This document shows positions 1 through 12,180 of a DNA stretch of 64,000 nt, one piece after another. The number at the start of each line of letters is the position of its first letter. Position 1 is the stretch's first letter. Both the position numbers and the translations under genes were made by a program. The notes beneath the pieces are model-generated. The model was not told where the DNA came from and did no database searches. It was given only the letters and a program-made list of their open reading frames with translations. The stretch spans positions 4,735,815 through 4,799,814 of the forward strand of contig CAIIXF020000003.1 in the NCBI GenBank assembly GCA_903813345.2, in the 5' to 3' direction. The DNA comes from Owenia fusiformis (Eukaryota; Annelida; Polychaeta; Sabellida; Oweniidae).

Positions 1-1464
1 AATATTAAAAACATAATATATTCATCCTTTTAACCTGGTTAGACAGTCAAAATTGGTTTATTTTTTAAGTTTAGCATATTTAGAAAAGATTGGCATTGAA
101 AAATGTTGCCACCAAAGTGATGTCACGATGTGGTCACTTAGGTTGAAAATATTTTCGATATGCTAAATCATTGAATTGGCACATTAGATATAACATTTTA
201 TTTTTAACATAGTTTGTCCGTTGTTCAATCTTTATATTGGTGTTAAAAAGATATAGAGGTTCTTATATGAGTACCTGTGCAAGATCGTCCATTCTTGATG
301 AGCTTTCATAATTCTTCTTTATCGAGTCGCAGACGAGATAAAGAAACATTATCAAAGCGACTGTCGGATAAATTATGAATGTAGTTTCGCACAGGTGTCA
401 ACGGAACCAAACAGTGAACCCCGCTTTCCCGAAACCGAGTTTCCAGGATTTGCCTCGCATGCCTTCGACTCTTTCTCAAGATTTGGGCCCTATATTGTAC
501 CCCTACCTTATCATCCTGGTGTCTCGTTTATAACACCCTTGTAATTACAATGCGAAGTTGCTTAAGCATGATAAAACGTGGATGGGGGGAGGTTTGAACC
601 CCCACTTGTATACATGTATACTTTTATATACTCAACCGGCCAAGTATTAACAGTACAAAAGGGAGAAAAAATCCATCAGGTCCATAATTCTACACGTTCA
701 CATACTGATACAAGATTAAAAATCTTAAATGTATTTAGAACTACGCCTTTGTACCAGCGACACACTTTCACAGGTGCGTCTTTACAATGAAACACAATAA
801 CGAAAATTGCAACTTTAGGATCTTGAAAAAAGTTGCAATAGCTTCCTGGTTAGAATAGGTTTCCACGTACAACTAAAAACACTATATAAATTAACTATCT
901 ATACACCATCAATGCAAATATATGCTTTCTTCCATTCTGATACTCATAGCATCTTTCTGTTTCACCTGAATCATCTCAGGGCTGAGAAGAAATGAGATGT
1001 CATGGTTACATAAGAGGAGAATACATAATGCGGGTCTGAGAATGTGGGTAGTCACATTCATTGCAACACACCTTGCAACAATGTCTTATGAGGGTAATTT
1101 CTTATATTGAGAAGTTTATCATCTATTGAAATTAAATACTTGTAGATATGCAAGTAGCATACAAGTCTTCCATGCAAATGGAGGTGCGAATTCACATTAA
1201 CAAATTAAGATAAGATCCACAATATGTTATCAAATGGTTAAATGCGCAAAATGTGTAGATATGTTTTCCTTAATAATGCTCTCTCTAATGCCTAGGCCAC
1301 ATATGCGCCGGGCGCCGCTACTCATCGGCCGATTTCTAAATCATGCAATTTCGACAAAAATTATGTAATTCGGCAATTTTAGTTACAAAACATGAAGGTA
1401 CATTATGTAAAATTTTGAAGACAATTGGTGTATATTTAACAAAATACCAGCACCAGTCCTGTTA
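1..1464. other. Stretch without recognised gene
   Basis: AT-rich sequence with only short stop-limited frames. A 70-codon frame at 578-790 has no recognisable motif. A GC-richer patch near 1295-1350 resembles, in reverse complement, a patch near 34830-34890 (shared ATCGGCCGAT and CCGGCGC-like cores), which suggests a dispersed repeat. No gene is supported. Confidence 0.5.
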
Positions 1465-1482
1465 CTTTTGGAACACCCTGTA
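1465..1482 (-). repeat. Tc1/mariner-like terminal fragment
   Basis: On the minus strand this reads TACAGGGTGTTCCAAAAG, the form typical of the outer end of mariner/Tc1 transposons. No transposase remains beside it. It is one of five such solo ends in the window (others near 24166, 38861, 44389 and 60151). Confidence 0.45.
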
Positions 1483-2728
1483 CCCTCTGGAGGTGGTAAA
1501 AAACTAAAGAATGAATCTGATATACACATAATCACAAGTGAATCATCTATTAATACATCACTCTCATTTTAATAATGACAATTCTAGATTTTGATTTATA
1601 TCAAAAGTGCTCAATTCAACAAGGTGCATTTGGATTTGTGAAATCTTAAAAAAGGTAACTGACATTCTATATAAGTTGCCCTAGTCATTCCACAGTTAAC
1701 GTTCCAGGTGTTATTTTGTGGAGCCCATGTCTTGCCACATCACACGTGGAAATGACTTTGACAAACCTTGGACATCTTTCTTTCAGTCCATGGACTCTAA
1801 AATAACAAGAATTTGCATTGTCGGGAGCGTAAAATTGGTTATTTTGAATGTCGCCTCTTGTATTTTTCATCTGCCTCTTGTACACAAAGTCACTGAAACC
1901 ACTGGTATCAGTTCAAAAAATACTAGAAGACCTTACATATTTTGCCATGCACTGCGCCTATTCATTTGGCAATTCAGTTGTAAATTCTATCTTGAAAAAT
2001 AAATCTTCCAAATTTGTTGAGTTTTCTTGCAGAAATCGCCTACTCCCCCCCCCCCCATCCATCCATTTTGTATGATCACCGGGCGTGATTTAAGCTGCTG
2101 ATATTCTTCTTTAAACGAATCTATAAGTTTGACTCCCTTTATAGAAGCTTTGAACTGAATTTGCACTGCTTAATGCTGAAATTTTATTGTTTATCCATAC
2201 ATTTTAAGAAAAAATGTATAAAAAGAGATGTTAAGCCAAATGTTTCCCTAAAAATTCAGAAAATGTAAAAAATTTCGAATTTTCTATGTACAGGCCTTGT
2301 TGCCCCTTTAAGAAGCTCAATATGTAAATTATCTAATCAAACACTTCGTCCACCATTTTGAAACACTACTCAATCCAATCTGTGCTAGCGATTCATAGGG
2401 CGAGCCATTTGGATATTTCCAGGCTTCGTACACACCTGCAAATGTCAGGGAAATTGACTTAATTTTCCAAGTGCTGGAAATGTCAGGGAATTTTAAAATC
2501 AGGTCAAAAGGGCCAAAGATGACCGGGAATTTTGAAACGGTAGATATGTCAGGGAAATTGGATTGAGTGGATTAATGAATTTCATAGATCTAGAGGCCCT
2601 TCAGGAGTGGAAAATCTTAAACTATCAGAGATTAATGTTTCCAAACTGTTTTGAAACAAACTAACGTCTTGTTTTCAAACTACACCTTGCTCCTTTCTGT
2701 CGTATTTAATAAAACAAAAATAGTATAT
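1483..2728. other. Stretch without recognised gene
   Basis: Overlapping frames of 66-94 codons on both strands at 1685-2075 carry no known motif and look like chance frames. A C-run lies near 2045. Nothing else is recognised. Confidence 0.4.
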
Positions 2729-2797
2729 CACGGAGGGATACGAACCACTCACCTAGGACTTGGTTATTCACTAGCGCCATAGGCGTTCACCTATTCT
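2729..2797 (-). repeat. tRNA-like sequence (SINE head or tRNA pseudogene)
   Basis: The reverse complement contains a B-box-like GTGGTTCGTATCCC and, upstream, an A-box-like TGGCGCTAGTG, at about the spacing found in tRNA-derived promoters. The acceptor stem does not close cleanly, so a functional tRNA is unlikely. It is best read as the polymerase III head of a tRNA-derived SINE or a decayed tRNA copy. Confidence 0.45.
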
Positions 2798-2895
2798 GGA
2801 TACATCTGACGAGTCGTATTTAAGTGGAGTCAAAAGTGAGGATCATTTTGAATTGACGCTCGGTATAAATATATAATACTTTTGTTCTTTCATAT

Positions 2896-2975
2896 CGGTA
2901 GCACGTTGGCCTCATGGTTAGCGTGCCTGGCTCCCACGCTCTAAGTTAGTTGATCGAGACCCGTTCATGTCGAAC
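2896..2975 (+). repeat. tRNA-like sequence (SINE head or tRNA pseudogene)
   Basis: Contains TGGCCTCATGGTTAGCGTGC, close to the D-arm/A-box of tRNAs, followed about 35 bases later by the degenerate B-box GTTGATCGAGACCC. Acceptor pairing is not convincing. It lies about 100 bp from the minus-strand tRNA-like sequence, in the opposite orientation, and directly precedes a tandem repeat, as a SINE head might. Confidence 0.4.
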
Positions 2976-3026
2976 TTTTTGATTTGCTTGTTGTCAAGAT
3001 ATAAGAAGTAGGGCAAAATCCAGAAA

Positions 3027-3440
3027 AAGTAGATCAAAAATACTCCAATGGAGTATAAGATTGTCACCAGGATTCCGAAATGATACGAATGTAACTCGGT
3101 AGATAAGGTAGGTCAGAAAATCCGGATTAATCCGAACTAGGTTTGGGAATTTTCGTCATAAGAAGTAGATCAAAAATACTCCAATGGAGTATAAAATTGT
3201 CACCAGGATTCCGAAATGAGACGAATGTTAACTCGTGAAGTCTCGGAAGATAAAGTAGGTCAGAAAATCCGGATTAATCCGAACAAGGTTCGGGAATTTT
3301 CGTCATAAGAAGTAGATCAAAAATACTCCAAATGGAGTATAAAATTGTCACCAGGATTCCGAAATACGACGAATCGAATCGGCAAACTTCGGTACAATAA
3401 TGAAGTGCATAAAAACCGAAATGATCCGAACAACGTTCGG
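3027..3440. repeat. Tandem repeat, unit about 136-147 bp, ~2.7 copies
   Basis: Units begin AAGTAGATCAAAAATACTCC at 3027, 3163 and 3310 and include 'GTCACCAGGATTCCGAAAT' and 'CCGGATTAATCCGAAC'. The third unit is partial and diverges. The array starts just after the plus-strand tRNA-like head, so it may be the body of the same SINE-like element. Confidence 0.7.
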
Positions 3441-4328
3441 ATAAAATCGTGAAACAGGTGTCAGGGGCTTCCCCTCATCTTTCCCGACATGGTTCTAAAA
3501 GCCTTATATGGATCTGTCACGTGACATTTAAAATGACGTTCCTATATGGTTCTATGGGCCTTATATGGATCTTTGGAACACGTGACCTAATACCAAATCA
3601 AAATCAAAATTTTACCTTGACCATTGGATGGGATTTCATAGAAAATGTCCAAGAAAACATATTCTCGTGATCCTTAAATCACTTAAATTCGATCATTTTA
3701 TCTTCACCCCTTGATGGAATTTTATGACAGAAGTTATGAAAACACATCATCATGTAAGGGTTTTCACCTAAATTAAAAATGAAAAATGTTTCATGAAAAA
3801 TATCATCATGTTATGATTTGTATTTAAATAAGACCGTTTCATCTAAATACTTGCTGGATAATATTTCATAAAAATGCACTTTAAACAGGATTTGCCTTAA
3901 TTTATTAATGTAATGTAAGTATTAGATTGACTCTCAAATAGGGTTCTATTTTAACTTTTTTATTGAAATTAATACTAGGCAGGACTCACTCTCTAAATAG
4001 CTAATAAAAATTCAACCCTTGGATGTGATTTCGTTGAAAAAAAATATGACAAGTCCAGAATCAAATGATTTGTCCAGAACCTCTTAAGATCCTGTTAATA
4101 GGCTAAGTGATTTTCTATTAAATAGAGCAAAAATCATATTTTGTTGAAACAAGGTAATAATCAATGTTTTATGAAAGTCAATTTTATTTGCACCAAGTTC
4201 TGATCATTGCCCCTCTATCCCCAATCACATTGGCTTTTACGTCACAAGGTGTCCTATATCTTTGACTTAAGCTAAGAAAATAACGGAGACACAAAAAATC
4301 GCAAAAAGGACTGTAGAAAAAAATCGAC
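3441..4328. other. Stretch without recognised gene
   Basis: AT-rich DNA. A 73-codon frame at 3449 spans a local duplication around 'CTTATATGGATCT' (near 3503 and 3561) and has no known motif. Confidence 0.4.
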
Positions 4329-4347
4329 GGGAGGGGGGGGGGGGGGG
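4329..4347 (+). repeat. Poly-G tract
   Basis: A near-pure run of G (one A near its start) about 95 bp before the large minisatellite. Such runs are prone to length error in sequencing and assembly. Confidence 0.8.
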
Positions 4348-4440
4348 TCGGATCGATGCAGACATTAGAGTTAAATCAGATGAGTGTGACACTACGATAA
4401 GGAAACGTTATTCCTTTTCTGATATATTCTTAGGGGAATG

Positions 4441-7400
4441 TGATACACTCTCCTCCACAGCATTCCCCTCGATAATATACCCCCCACAACACTGCCCTCC
4501 AGAACACTCCTCTCCACAACACTCGATCCACAACAATCCACTCTATAATATACCCCCATGATACTCCCCTCTAGAACACGCCTCTCCCCAACACTCGATC
4601 AACAACAATCCACTCTATAATATACCCCCACGATACTCCCCTCCAGAACACTCCTCTCCCAAACACTCCCCTCGATGATATATCCCTCCATAACACTCCT
4701 TCCACAACTCTCCTCTCCACAACACCCCCTCCACAAGACAGCCCTCCACAACACTACCTCCACAACTCTCTTCTCCACAACACTCCTCTCCACAAGACAG
4801 CCCTCCACAACACTCCTTCCACAACTCTCCTCTCCACAACTCTCCTCTCCACAACACCCCCTCCACAAGACAGCCCTCCACAACACTACCTCCACAACTC
4901 TCTTCTCCACAACACTCCTCTCCACAAGACACCCATCTACAACAAACCCTTCCACAACACTCACCTCCAAAAGACACCCCTCCAAAACACCTCCACAACT
5001 GTCCTCTCCACAACACTCCTCTCCACAAGACACCCATCTACAACAAACCCTTCCACAACACTCACCTCCAAAAGACACCCCTCCAAAACACCTCCACAAC
5101 TGTCCTCTCCACAACACTCCTCTCCACAAGACACCCCTCTACAACAAACCCTTCCACAACACTCACCTCCAAAAGACACCCCTCCAAAACACTCCTCTCG
5201 ACAAGACACCACTCTACAAGTCTCCCTTCCACAACTCTCCTCTCCAAAAGACACCCCTCCAAAACACCTCCACAACACTCCTCTCCACAAGACACCCCTC
5301 TACAACACTCCCTTCCACGACACTCCCCTCCAAAAGACACCCCTCTACAACACTCCCTCCACAACTCTCCTCTCCACAACACTCCTCTCCACAAGACACC
5401 CCTCTACAACAAACCTATCCACAACTCTCCTCTCCACAACTCTCCTCTCCACAACACTTCTCTCCACAACACTCCTCTCGACAAGACACCACTCTACAAC
5501 ACTCCCTTCCACAACTCTCCTCTCCAAAAGACACCCCTCCAAAACACCTCCACAACTGTCCTCTCCACAACACTCCTCTCGACAAGACACCCCTCTACAA
5601 CACTCCCTTCCACAACACTCCTCTCCACAAGACACCCCTCTACAACACTACCTCCACAACTCTCCTCTCCACAACACTCCTCTCCACAAGACACCCCTCC
5701 ACAACTCTCCTCTCCACAAGACACCCTTCCAAAAGACACCCCTCTACAACACTCCCTTCCACAACACTCCCCTCCAAAAGACACCCCTCTACAACACTCC
5801 CTCCACAACTCTCCTCTCCACAACACTCCTCTCCACAAGACACCCTTCCAAAACACCTCCACAACTCTCCTCTCCACAACTCTCCTCTCCACAACACTCA
5901 CCTCCAAAAGACACCCCTCTACAACACTCCCTTCCACAACTCTCCTCTCCACAACACTCCCCTCCAAAAGACACCCCTCTACAACACTACCTCCACAACT
6001 CTCTTCTCCACAACACTCCTCTCCACAACACCCCCTCCACAAGACATCCCTCCACAACACTCCCTCCACAACTCTCCTCTCCACAACACTTCCATCCACA
6101 ACAAACCCCTCCGAATAACTACCTCCCCCAAGACATCCCTCCACAACAAACCTCTCAACAACATCCCGTCCACAACACTCCTCTCCACAAGACACCCTTC
6201 CAAAAGACACCTCTCCACAACTCTCCTCTCCACAACACTTCCCTCCACAAGACATCCCTCCACAACACTCCCTCCACAACTCTCCTCTCCACAACACTTC
6301 CCTCCACAACAAACCACTCCGAATCACTACCTCCCCCAAGACATCCCTCCACAACAAACCTCTCAACAACATCCCGTCCACAACACTCCCTCTACAAGAC
6401 ACCCCTCCACAACATTAGCTTCCACAACAGTCCCCTCCAAAACACCGCCCTAAACAACACACCCCTCCAAAACACTCCTCGCCACAAGAACCCTTTCACA
6501 ACACCCCCTCCACATGACATCCCTCCACAAGACACCCCCTCCACATCACATCCCTTCACAACATTCCCCTACACAGCACACTCCCCCACAACACTTATTT
6601 CCATAAGACACCCCTTCGCAACATCCCCTCCCAAAGACAGCCTTCCACAACACACCCCTCGACAACAATCCCCTCCATAACACTCTCCTCCACAAGACAC
6701 CCCTCCACAACACACCCTACCACAACCCCACTCCACAACACTCAATCCACAAGACACCCCTCCACAAGACAACCCTCCACAACACATCCCTCCATAACAT
6801 CCCCACTCCACAACACACCCCTCCACAACACACCCCTCTACAACACACCCTCCCATAACACTCCTCGCCACAAGACACCCCCTCCACATGACATCCCTCC
6901 ACAGGACACCCCCTCCACATCACATCCCTTCACAACATTCCCCTTCACAGCACACTCCCCCACAACACTCATCTCCATAAGACACCCCTTCGCAACATCC
7001 CCTCCCAAAGACAGCCTTCCACAACACACCCCTCGACAACAATCCCCTCCATCACACTCTCCTCCACAAGACACCCCTCCACAACACACCCTACCACAAC
7101 ACCCCATCCACAACATACTTCTCTACAACACACCCCTCCACAACACACCCTACCACAACACCCACTCCACAACACTCAATCCACAAGACACCCCTCCACA
7201 ACACACCCCTCTACAACACACCCTCCCATAACACTCCTCGCCACAAGACACCCTTTCACAACATCCCCTCCCAAAGACAGCCTTCCACAACACACCCCTC
7301 GACAACAATCCCCTCCATCACACTCTCCTCCACAAGACACCCCTCCACAACACACCCTACCACAACACCCCATCCACAACATACTTCTCTACAACACACC

Positions 7401-7445
7401 CCTCCACAGCACACCTTACCACAACACCCACTCCACAACATACTT
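4441..7445. repeat. 3 kb minisatellite, 15-bp base unit
   Basis: The plus strand consists of variants of CCACAACACTCCTCT (also CCACAAGACACCCCT, CTACAACACTCCCTT and CCACAACTCTCCTCT). The 15-bp unit is a multiple of three and lacks stop codons in several frames, so long frames appear on both strands: 592 codons at 4675-6453 (plus, pentads such as SPQHS and SPQDT) and 302 codons at 5494-6402 (minus, Cys/Glu/Gly/Val pentads). Shorter 11-bp variants shift the phase, giving for example a 101-bp higher-order step between 4931 and 5032. From about 6450 the units change and longer blocks recur: GACAACAATCCCCTCC lies at 6661, 7035 and 7301. No splice sites, conserved domain or coding bias support a protein; I read it as non-coding satellite. 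Confidence 0.9.
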
Positions 7446-9139
7446 CACGCCAGTTTTTTTTGCGTTACAGAATATGTCACGCATATACGCAGTTCACCTT
7501 ATTATTGTCAAGCAAAAATACTCCTATACATTTCTTCTAAAAACATTTAATCACCATAAGATAACACTATAATCCTCAAAAATGGTCTCGTTTTGAAAAA
7601 TTATCTATGAACTAGTCTATCTATCAATAATATATTAATTGTATAGTTCTAAGCAGATTTTTAGATAACAGATCTTTCATAAACAAGTTATAGTGTTGTG
7701 GTATGAATGAAAGCAACCAGATAAGGTGGGTATTTGAAGGGTACAATATATTTAATCTTGCCTATGCCAAAGCAAATTAATGTTTTTGAAAAACAAAATT
7801 GGAATAAAGTTGTCAGCTTTTGATTTCTAAAATATTCAAATCTTCCGCCATTTTTTAAATAAAAGTTGAAATTTGCTTGTCATCAAATATTTGACTATCG
7901 TTTTACACCAATGTAAAAAATTGAGCAAAGGACATACTATTTAAATAATAGAATGTCATAGTTAATGTGGCACTTCAATAGTGTAGCCTATCAAAAATAT
8001 CTTCAAACCTTAGTGATGTTTTTATGACATCCCTCAGGTTGCAAAAACGTTTTTACAAAAACCGAAAAGAACTTTATAAAAATGCTAAAATTCGAAAATA
8101 AACAATTTTAATTGTCTTACCAGGTTAAAAGAAAGAATATAATATGCTTCAAGTTTTATTGTACATTTGAACTAAAATTTTAGAATGCATTTATGAATTA
8201 CTTATAAACCAGTTTTCTTGATTTTTTCGGCAAAAACATGTGAGAATGAATGCCATGCAATGGTATACGTTTTGCTGTGGAATATACGTGTGACCTCTAA
8301 AAAATCCATCGAGTAGCAAATTCCACAGAACAATACGTATGGTCATACAAAGTGTTTTTACGAAAAATGCTTGCCATTTTGAAATTCAGTGACCATCGCA
8401 AACAATGTTTTCTGGCGGCCATTTTAAAATTTAGCGAACATGTTGAAAATCTTCTTACTTAATTCTATATTCAAATGTTTCAAGTCAATCGAATTTTAAG
8501 ATCAAAGGTTACTATTTATGCTAAAGATGGAAACTAAAAAGTCATTCGATGATTGCTTCTACGTCAAGAGAGAAATCGGCTTGTAAGGAGTATCCATTGA
8601 GTGTTTATGTGTTATTAATACTTCTTGTGCTTGCATATTTTTTTGATCTTATAATTAATACAAGACTGTCAGAGATGAAAGCCTTGTAACCGATATACAT
8701 GTATACATGTCTACCGTCTAGGACTTACATTTAACATAAATGTGTCACATTCGATTAAATAATTTAACAATTATTTTGAGAGTAGGGACTTGTCTAAAAT
8801 GAAACTGTGCCCATATTAGACTTTTTTTGTTATCACGCAACAAAGAGCGTCCCTTCAACAATTAATTACAAAAACTGATTACACCTCCATTAAAATGAAC
8901 GTCTTTTTGAATAAGACGATCGAAGCTGTTTTACATCGGGTACAAAAGGGATATCCGATCTGGTCACCATGTTAGCTGTAAAACGATTCTACCTTAAGTA
9001 TAAGTTACAAAGTCGTGCAAAAATATACACTTTAATAACAAAAAAAAACAAAACAAAAGTGCCTGAATAACCATTTAGCAAAAATTGATTTTCGACAAAA
9101 AAGAAACGCTGAACATTGTCATAATAAATATTTGGGGTT
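7446..9139. other. Stretch without recognised gene
   Basis: AT-rich intergenic or intronic DNA with homopolymer A/T runs. No frame, RNA gene or repeat family is recognised. Confidence 0.5.
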
Positions 9140-9765
9140 GTTGTTAGTACGAACAGCTGAGAACGGTGCCTTGAACAGACATGGTATTAATTGTTGAAAA
9201 CGGTCCCTTAAACACCCAGAGTATAATTGTTATGAGTACGATTAGCTGGGAACGGTGCCCACCAAGGGTATATTCGTTGTTTTATACGATTAGCCAAGAC
9301 TGGTGCCTTAAACACCCAGAGTATAATTGTTGTGAGTACGATTAGCTGGGAACGGTGCCCACCAAGGGTATATTCGTTGTTTTATACGATTAGCCGAGAC
9401 TAGTGCCTTAAACACCCAGAGTATAATTGTTGTGAGTACGATTAGCTGGGAACGGTGCCCACCAAGGGTATATTCGTTGTTTTATACGATTAGCCGAGAC
9501 AAGTGCCTTAAACACCCAGAGTATAATTGTTATGAGTACGATTAGCTGGGAACGGTGCCCACCAAGGGTATATTCGTTGTTTTATACGATTAGCCGAGAC
9601 AAGTGCCTTAAACACCCAGAGTATAATTGTTATGAGTACGATTAGCTGGGAACGGTGCCCACCAAGGGTATATTCGTTGTTTTATACGATTAGCCGAGAC
9701 TGGTGCCTTAAACACCCAGAGTATAATTGTTGTGAGTACGATTAGCTGAGAACGGTGCTTTAAAC
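9140..9765. repeat. Tandem repeat, exact 100-bp dimeric unit, ~6 copies
   Basis: AACACCCAGAGTATAATTGT recurs at 9211, 9311, 9411, 9511, 9611 and 9711, so the period is exactly 100. Each unit is two related halves of about 50 bp, one around 'GTACGATTAGCTGGGAACGG' and one around 'TATACGATTAGCCGAGAC'. Copies differ by only a few bases, which indicates recent amplification or homogenisation. No coding frame. Confidence 0.95.
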
Positions 9766-9885
9766 TACTCACAAACCACGAAGTTTGAAATATGATATCC
9801 AGGTAGCTATCTCAAATTAATTTAGCAATGGTCTGAAATCTTTTGTTGTTGCATAATGCTTTTTCGCAAAGTAATTGGATAACTC

Positions 9886-10335
9886 ATAAAGCACCATTCA
9901 GAAGTTTGCGTGAGACCCCCCACGCGGGCATGGGTGGGGAATTTGACAAAAAAAAGTTTTGGCCTGTCTAATTCCTAACCCCAGGGCCAAATAAATGTGT
10001 CAATTTCCCTACCCTTGGAGCAATAAATTAAATCTGGTCAAATCTTTGCGACCCCTGGGTCCTTCCACCATTTGAAATCTATACCCCTGAAACTTTACCC
10101 AACTTTGTAAATGAGTTATTTTGTTCTGTGTTCACTAAATGTAGTGAACTGGACTAAATAGATTCAGTCAAAAATCCCCATTCCCGGGCACATGTAAATC
10201 AAATTTCCCACCCCCGGGACGACAATCTTCGTCAAATTCCCACCCCTGGGGGCAATGTTGTGGATAAAATTCCTAACCCTCCCCGCGTAGGGGGGGGGGG
10301 GGGGGTCTCAGACGAACTTTTGAATGGTGCATAAA
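9886..10335. mobile_element. 440-bp MITE with terminal inverted repeats and ATAAA target duplication
   Basis: The left end GCACCATTCAGAAGTTTGCG (9891) is matched by the inverted right end ending at 10330, and both run into a C/G homopolymer block. ATAAA flanks both sides (9886-9890 and 10331-10335), consistent with a 5-bp target duplication. The interior has several 'CCCACCCC(T/C)GGG'-like segments and no reading frame, so it is non-autonomous. Superfamily not assigned. Confidence 0.8.
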
Positions 10336-11548
10336 GGAGACGTCATCGTCATCACAATAGTTTTGACATCAATAACCTGGGAGGAAACGGAAGTACATAC
10401 ATTCTTTGAAATCACTCTTTCAATAATGTTTTCAGAATCATTATAAACGGACTACTTCATCTCCAAGTCAATTTCAATAAACTGGATTTTACAAAACTCC
10501 CCTTATTTCTTAAAAATGGACTGATCAAGTTGACTCGCCTGGAGCCGCCATATTGTTTTTATACGGGAAGCTTATCGGAACCCTTTAAGGTTTTCCCTAT
10601 CTCGATGATTTTGGGAACCTTGTTCTCTCACTCTTATGTATAGTATACTGAAAAATCGTGAATCACTAGACCGTTAAGATTATAAAACAACAAAGTCTCA
10701 AAAGTGTAATTATGAAGACGTTTCCAACGGCGTGAAATGGAGTAATGAAGCTATGGTATTTCGCTATCGCTCCCTACGTCATACTAACAGAATCGCGTTA
10801 TAATACCGATAGATACCCGAAAATGAAATTTTAAAAGCACATATACTTAAAAATTAACAAACAAGTCCCTCTCCAATTATTTTTCTAACAATAATTTGTT
10901 TGGAAGTTACCCTAGTTTGATTAAAGCCCCCGATAAATCGGGCTACGTATACCGCCGTGTTTACATTAGGGGATTAGAAGAGTTTATTTTTACTTTAGGT
11001 ATGCAAGCAATATCAATATTAGGCCTTCATGCATGTACTCGTGTGTACAATCAGCATGCCCTTCAATATTATATAAGCCAGGCTATTCAAGTACAACATA
11101 ATGTACACTATTTATGTGTGTACGTACATGGGAATACAATTCCCTGGGAAACAAACACAAATACTTTTTATATGTTCAAAATGAGCAATTTGATTGATGC
11201 ATACACTTAATACCTTCATATACACAGTGATATATAAACATCTACAAAGTATATCTAATAGTCATTTCAATTCCAATGGTGAAACTTGCCTGGTTACGAT
11301 TATACGGGAAATCAACACGGGACGATAGTTGTACACCTTCCTGGCTTACCTCTGAAGCATGTACCCTGTAATCTCTTTATATAGGTTAGCGAGAGCGCTG
11401 CGCTTGCGCAGTTTTAAATTTTGGCGCACACTTTAAGATGATTTACACGATTGGGAGATTTAAAGTGGGGCCAAGTAATAGAAACTTAAGTGTTCAAATT
11501 AATATTTCTAAAATGCATGCCAATGTTCTCTTGTAGAGTTTAATTGAT
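10336..11548. other. Stretch without recognised gene
   Basis: A 104-codon frame at 10896-11210 has no recognisable domain and repetitive AT-rich composition. No splice-supported exon is seen. Confidence 0.4.
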
Positions 11549-12180
11549 TATCTTAAAGAACGAAGCTCGGTAGGGATATAGTGAACCATCCATCCGTCCG
11601 TCCGTCTATCAGTCTGTCCATCAGTCCGAGAGAATATTAGTGTTATTAATATATTATCATTTTAAACCAAAGTAATAAATATTATATTGTATTATATTCC
11701 GTGTTTTTCATCCTGACCCCAGGGGCCGCACACATACGGGAAAACAGGAATTTAAATTAATTTTGAGATCTGTCTGAAGTATTACTTTATTATACTCAAA
11801 TGAACGGCAGTTTAGAGGAGATTGCAAATATTATATTGTTGTTTTGATTCAGGCCTCGTAAAATTCAAGATGGTCGCCTATTGTGAGATTTCGCAATAGT
11901 TTACTGATGTCTTCAAAGTATGGCTGTTATACTCTAATTGAAGGAATCTTATTAGAGTATATCACAATTGTGGTATTTTTTTCTGATTGGTGCCTCGGGA
12001 AAATTCAAAATGGCTGCCTAGAGCAGGAATTCGCCATTCCTTGGAAATCTCTTCGAAGTATGATTACAATATACTCAATTTCTCTATTAAATCTTAAACA
12101 GTGTATTGTCCTTATGGTATGTGCCTTTGAAACTCCTAAATGGAAAATCTGCCAATTCTATTTGCCAAGTTTATTATCTG
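11549..12180 (-). mobile_element. Reverse copy of the ATCCCAACGAAC-end element with (CCGT)n tract
   Basis: Begins with a degenerate end related to GTTCGTTGGGAT, then CGAAGCTCGGTAGGGATATAGTG and a short CCGT/CTGT microsatellite (11590-11630). It then shares segments in inverse order with the full copy at 58594-59420: 'ATTCAAAATGGCTGCC'-like blocks and the TTTGAATTTT/CTCAAATGA blocks. It also carries 'CCCAGGGGCCG' near 11718, found inverted in the copy at 47990. The 114-codon frame inside is incidental. Confidence 0.6.

Noticed and set aside
1685-2002. Overlapping frames of 66 (minus) and 94 (plus) codons
   Set aside because: No recognisable motif, no splice context, and similar chance frames occur throughout the AT-rich sequence.
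5494-6402. 302-codon minus-strand Cys-rich frame (and similar frames to 7441)
   Set aside because: Same satellite read on the other strand. The Cys/Glu/Gly/Val pentads follow directly from the DNA repeat.
4675-6453. 592-codon plus-strand frame of Ser/Pro/Gln/His/Thr pentads
   Set aside because: It lies wholly within a 15-bp minisatellite whose unit lacks stops in several frames; 11-bp variants change the phase, and both strands are equally open. No domain or splice structure.
10896-11210. 104-codon plus-strand frame
   Set aside because: No domain, repetitive AT-rich composition and no supporting start or splice signals.
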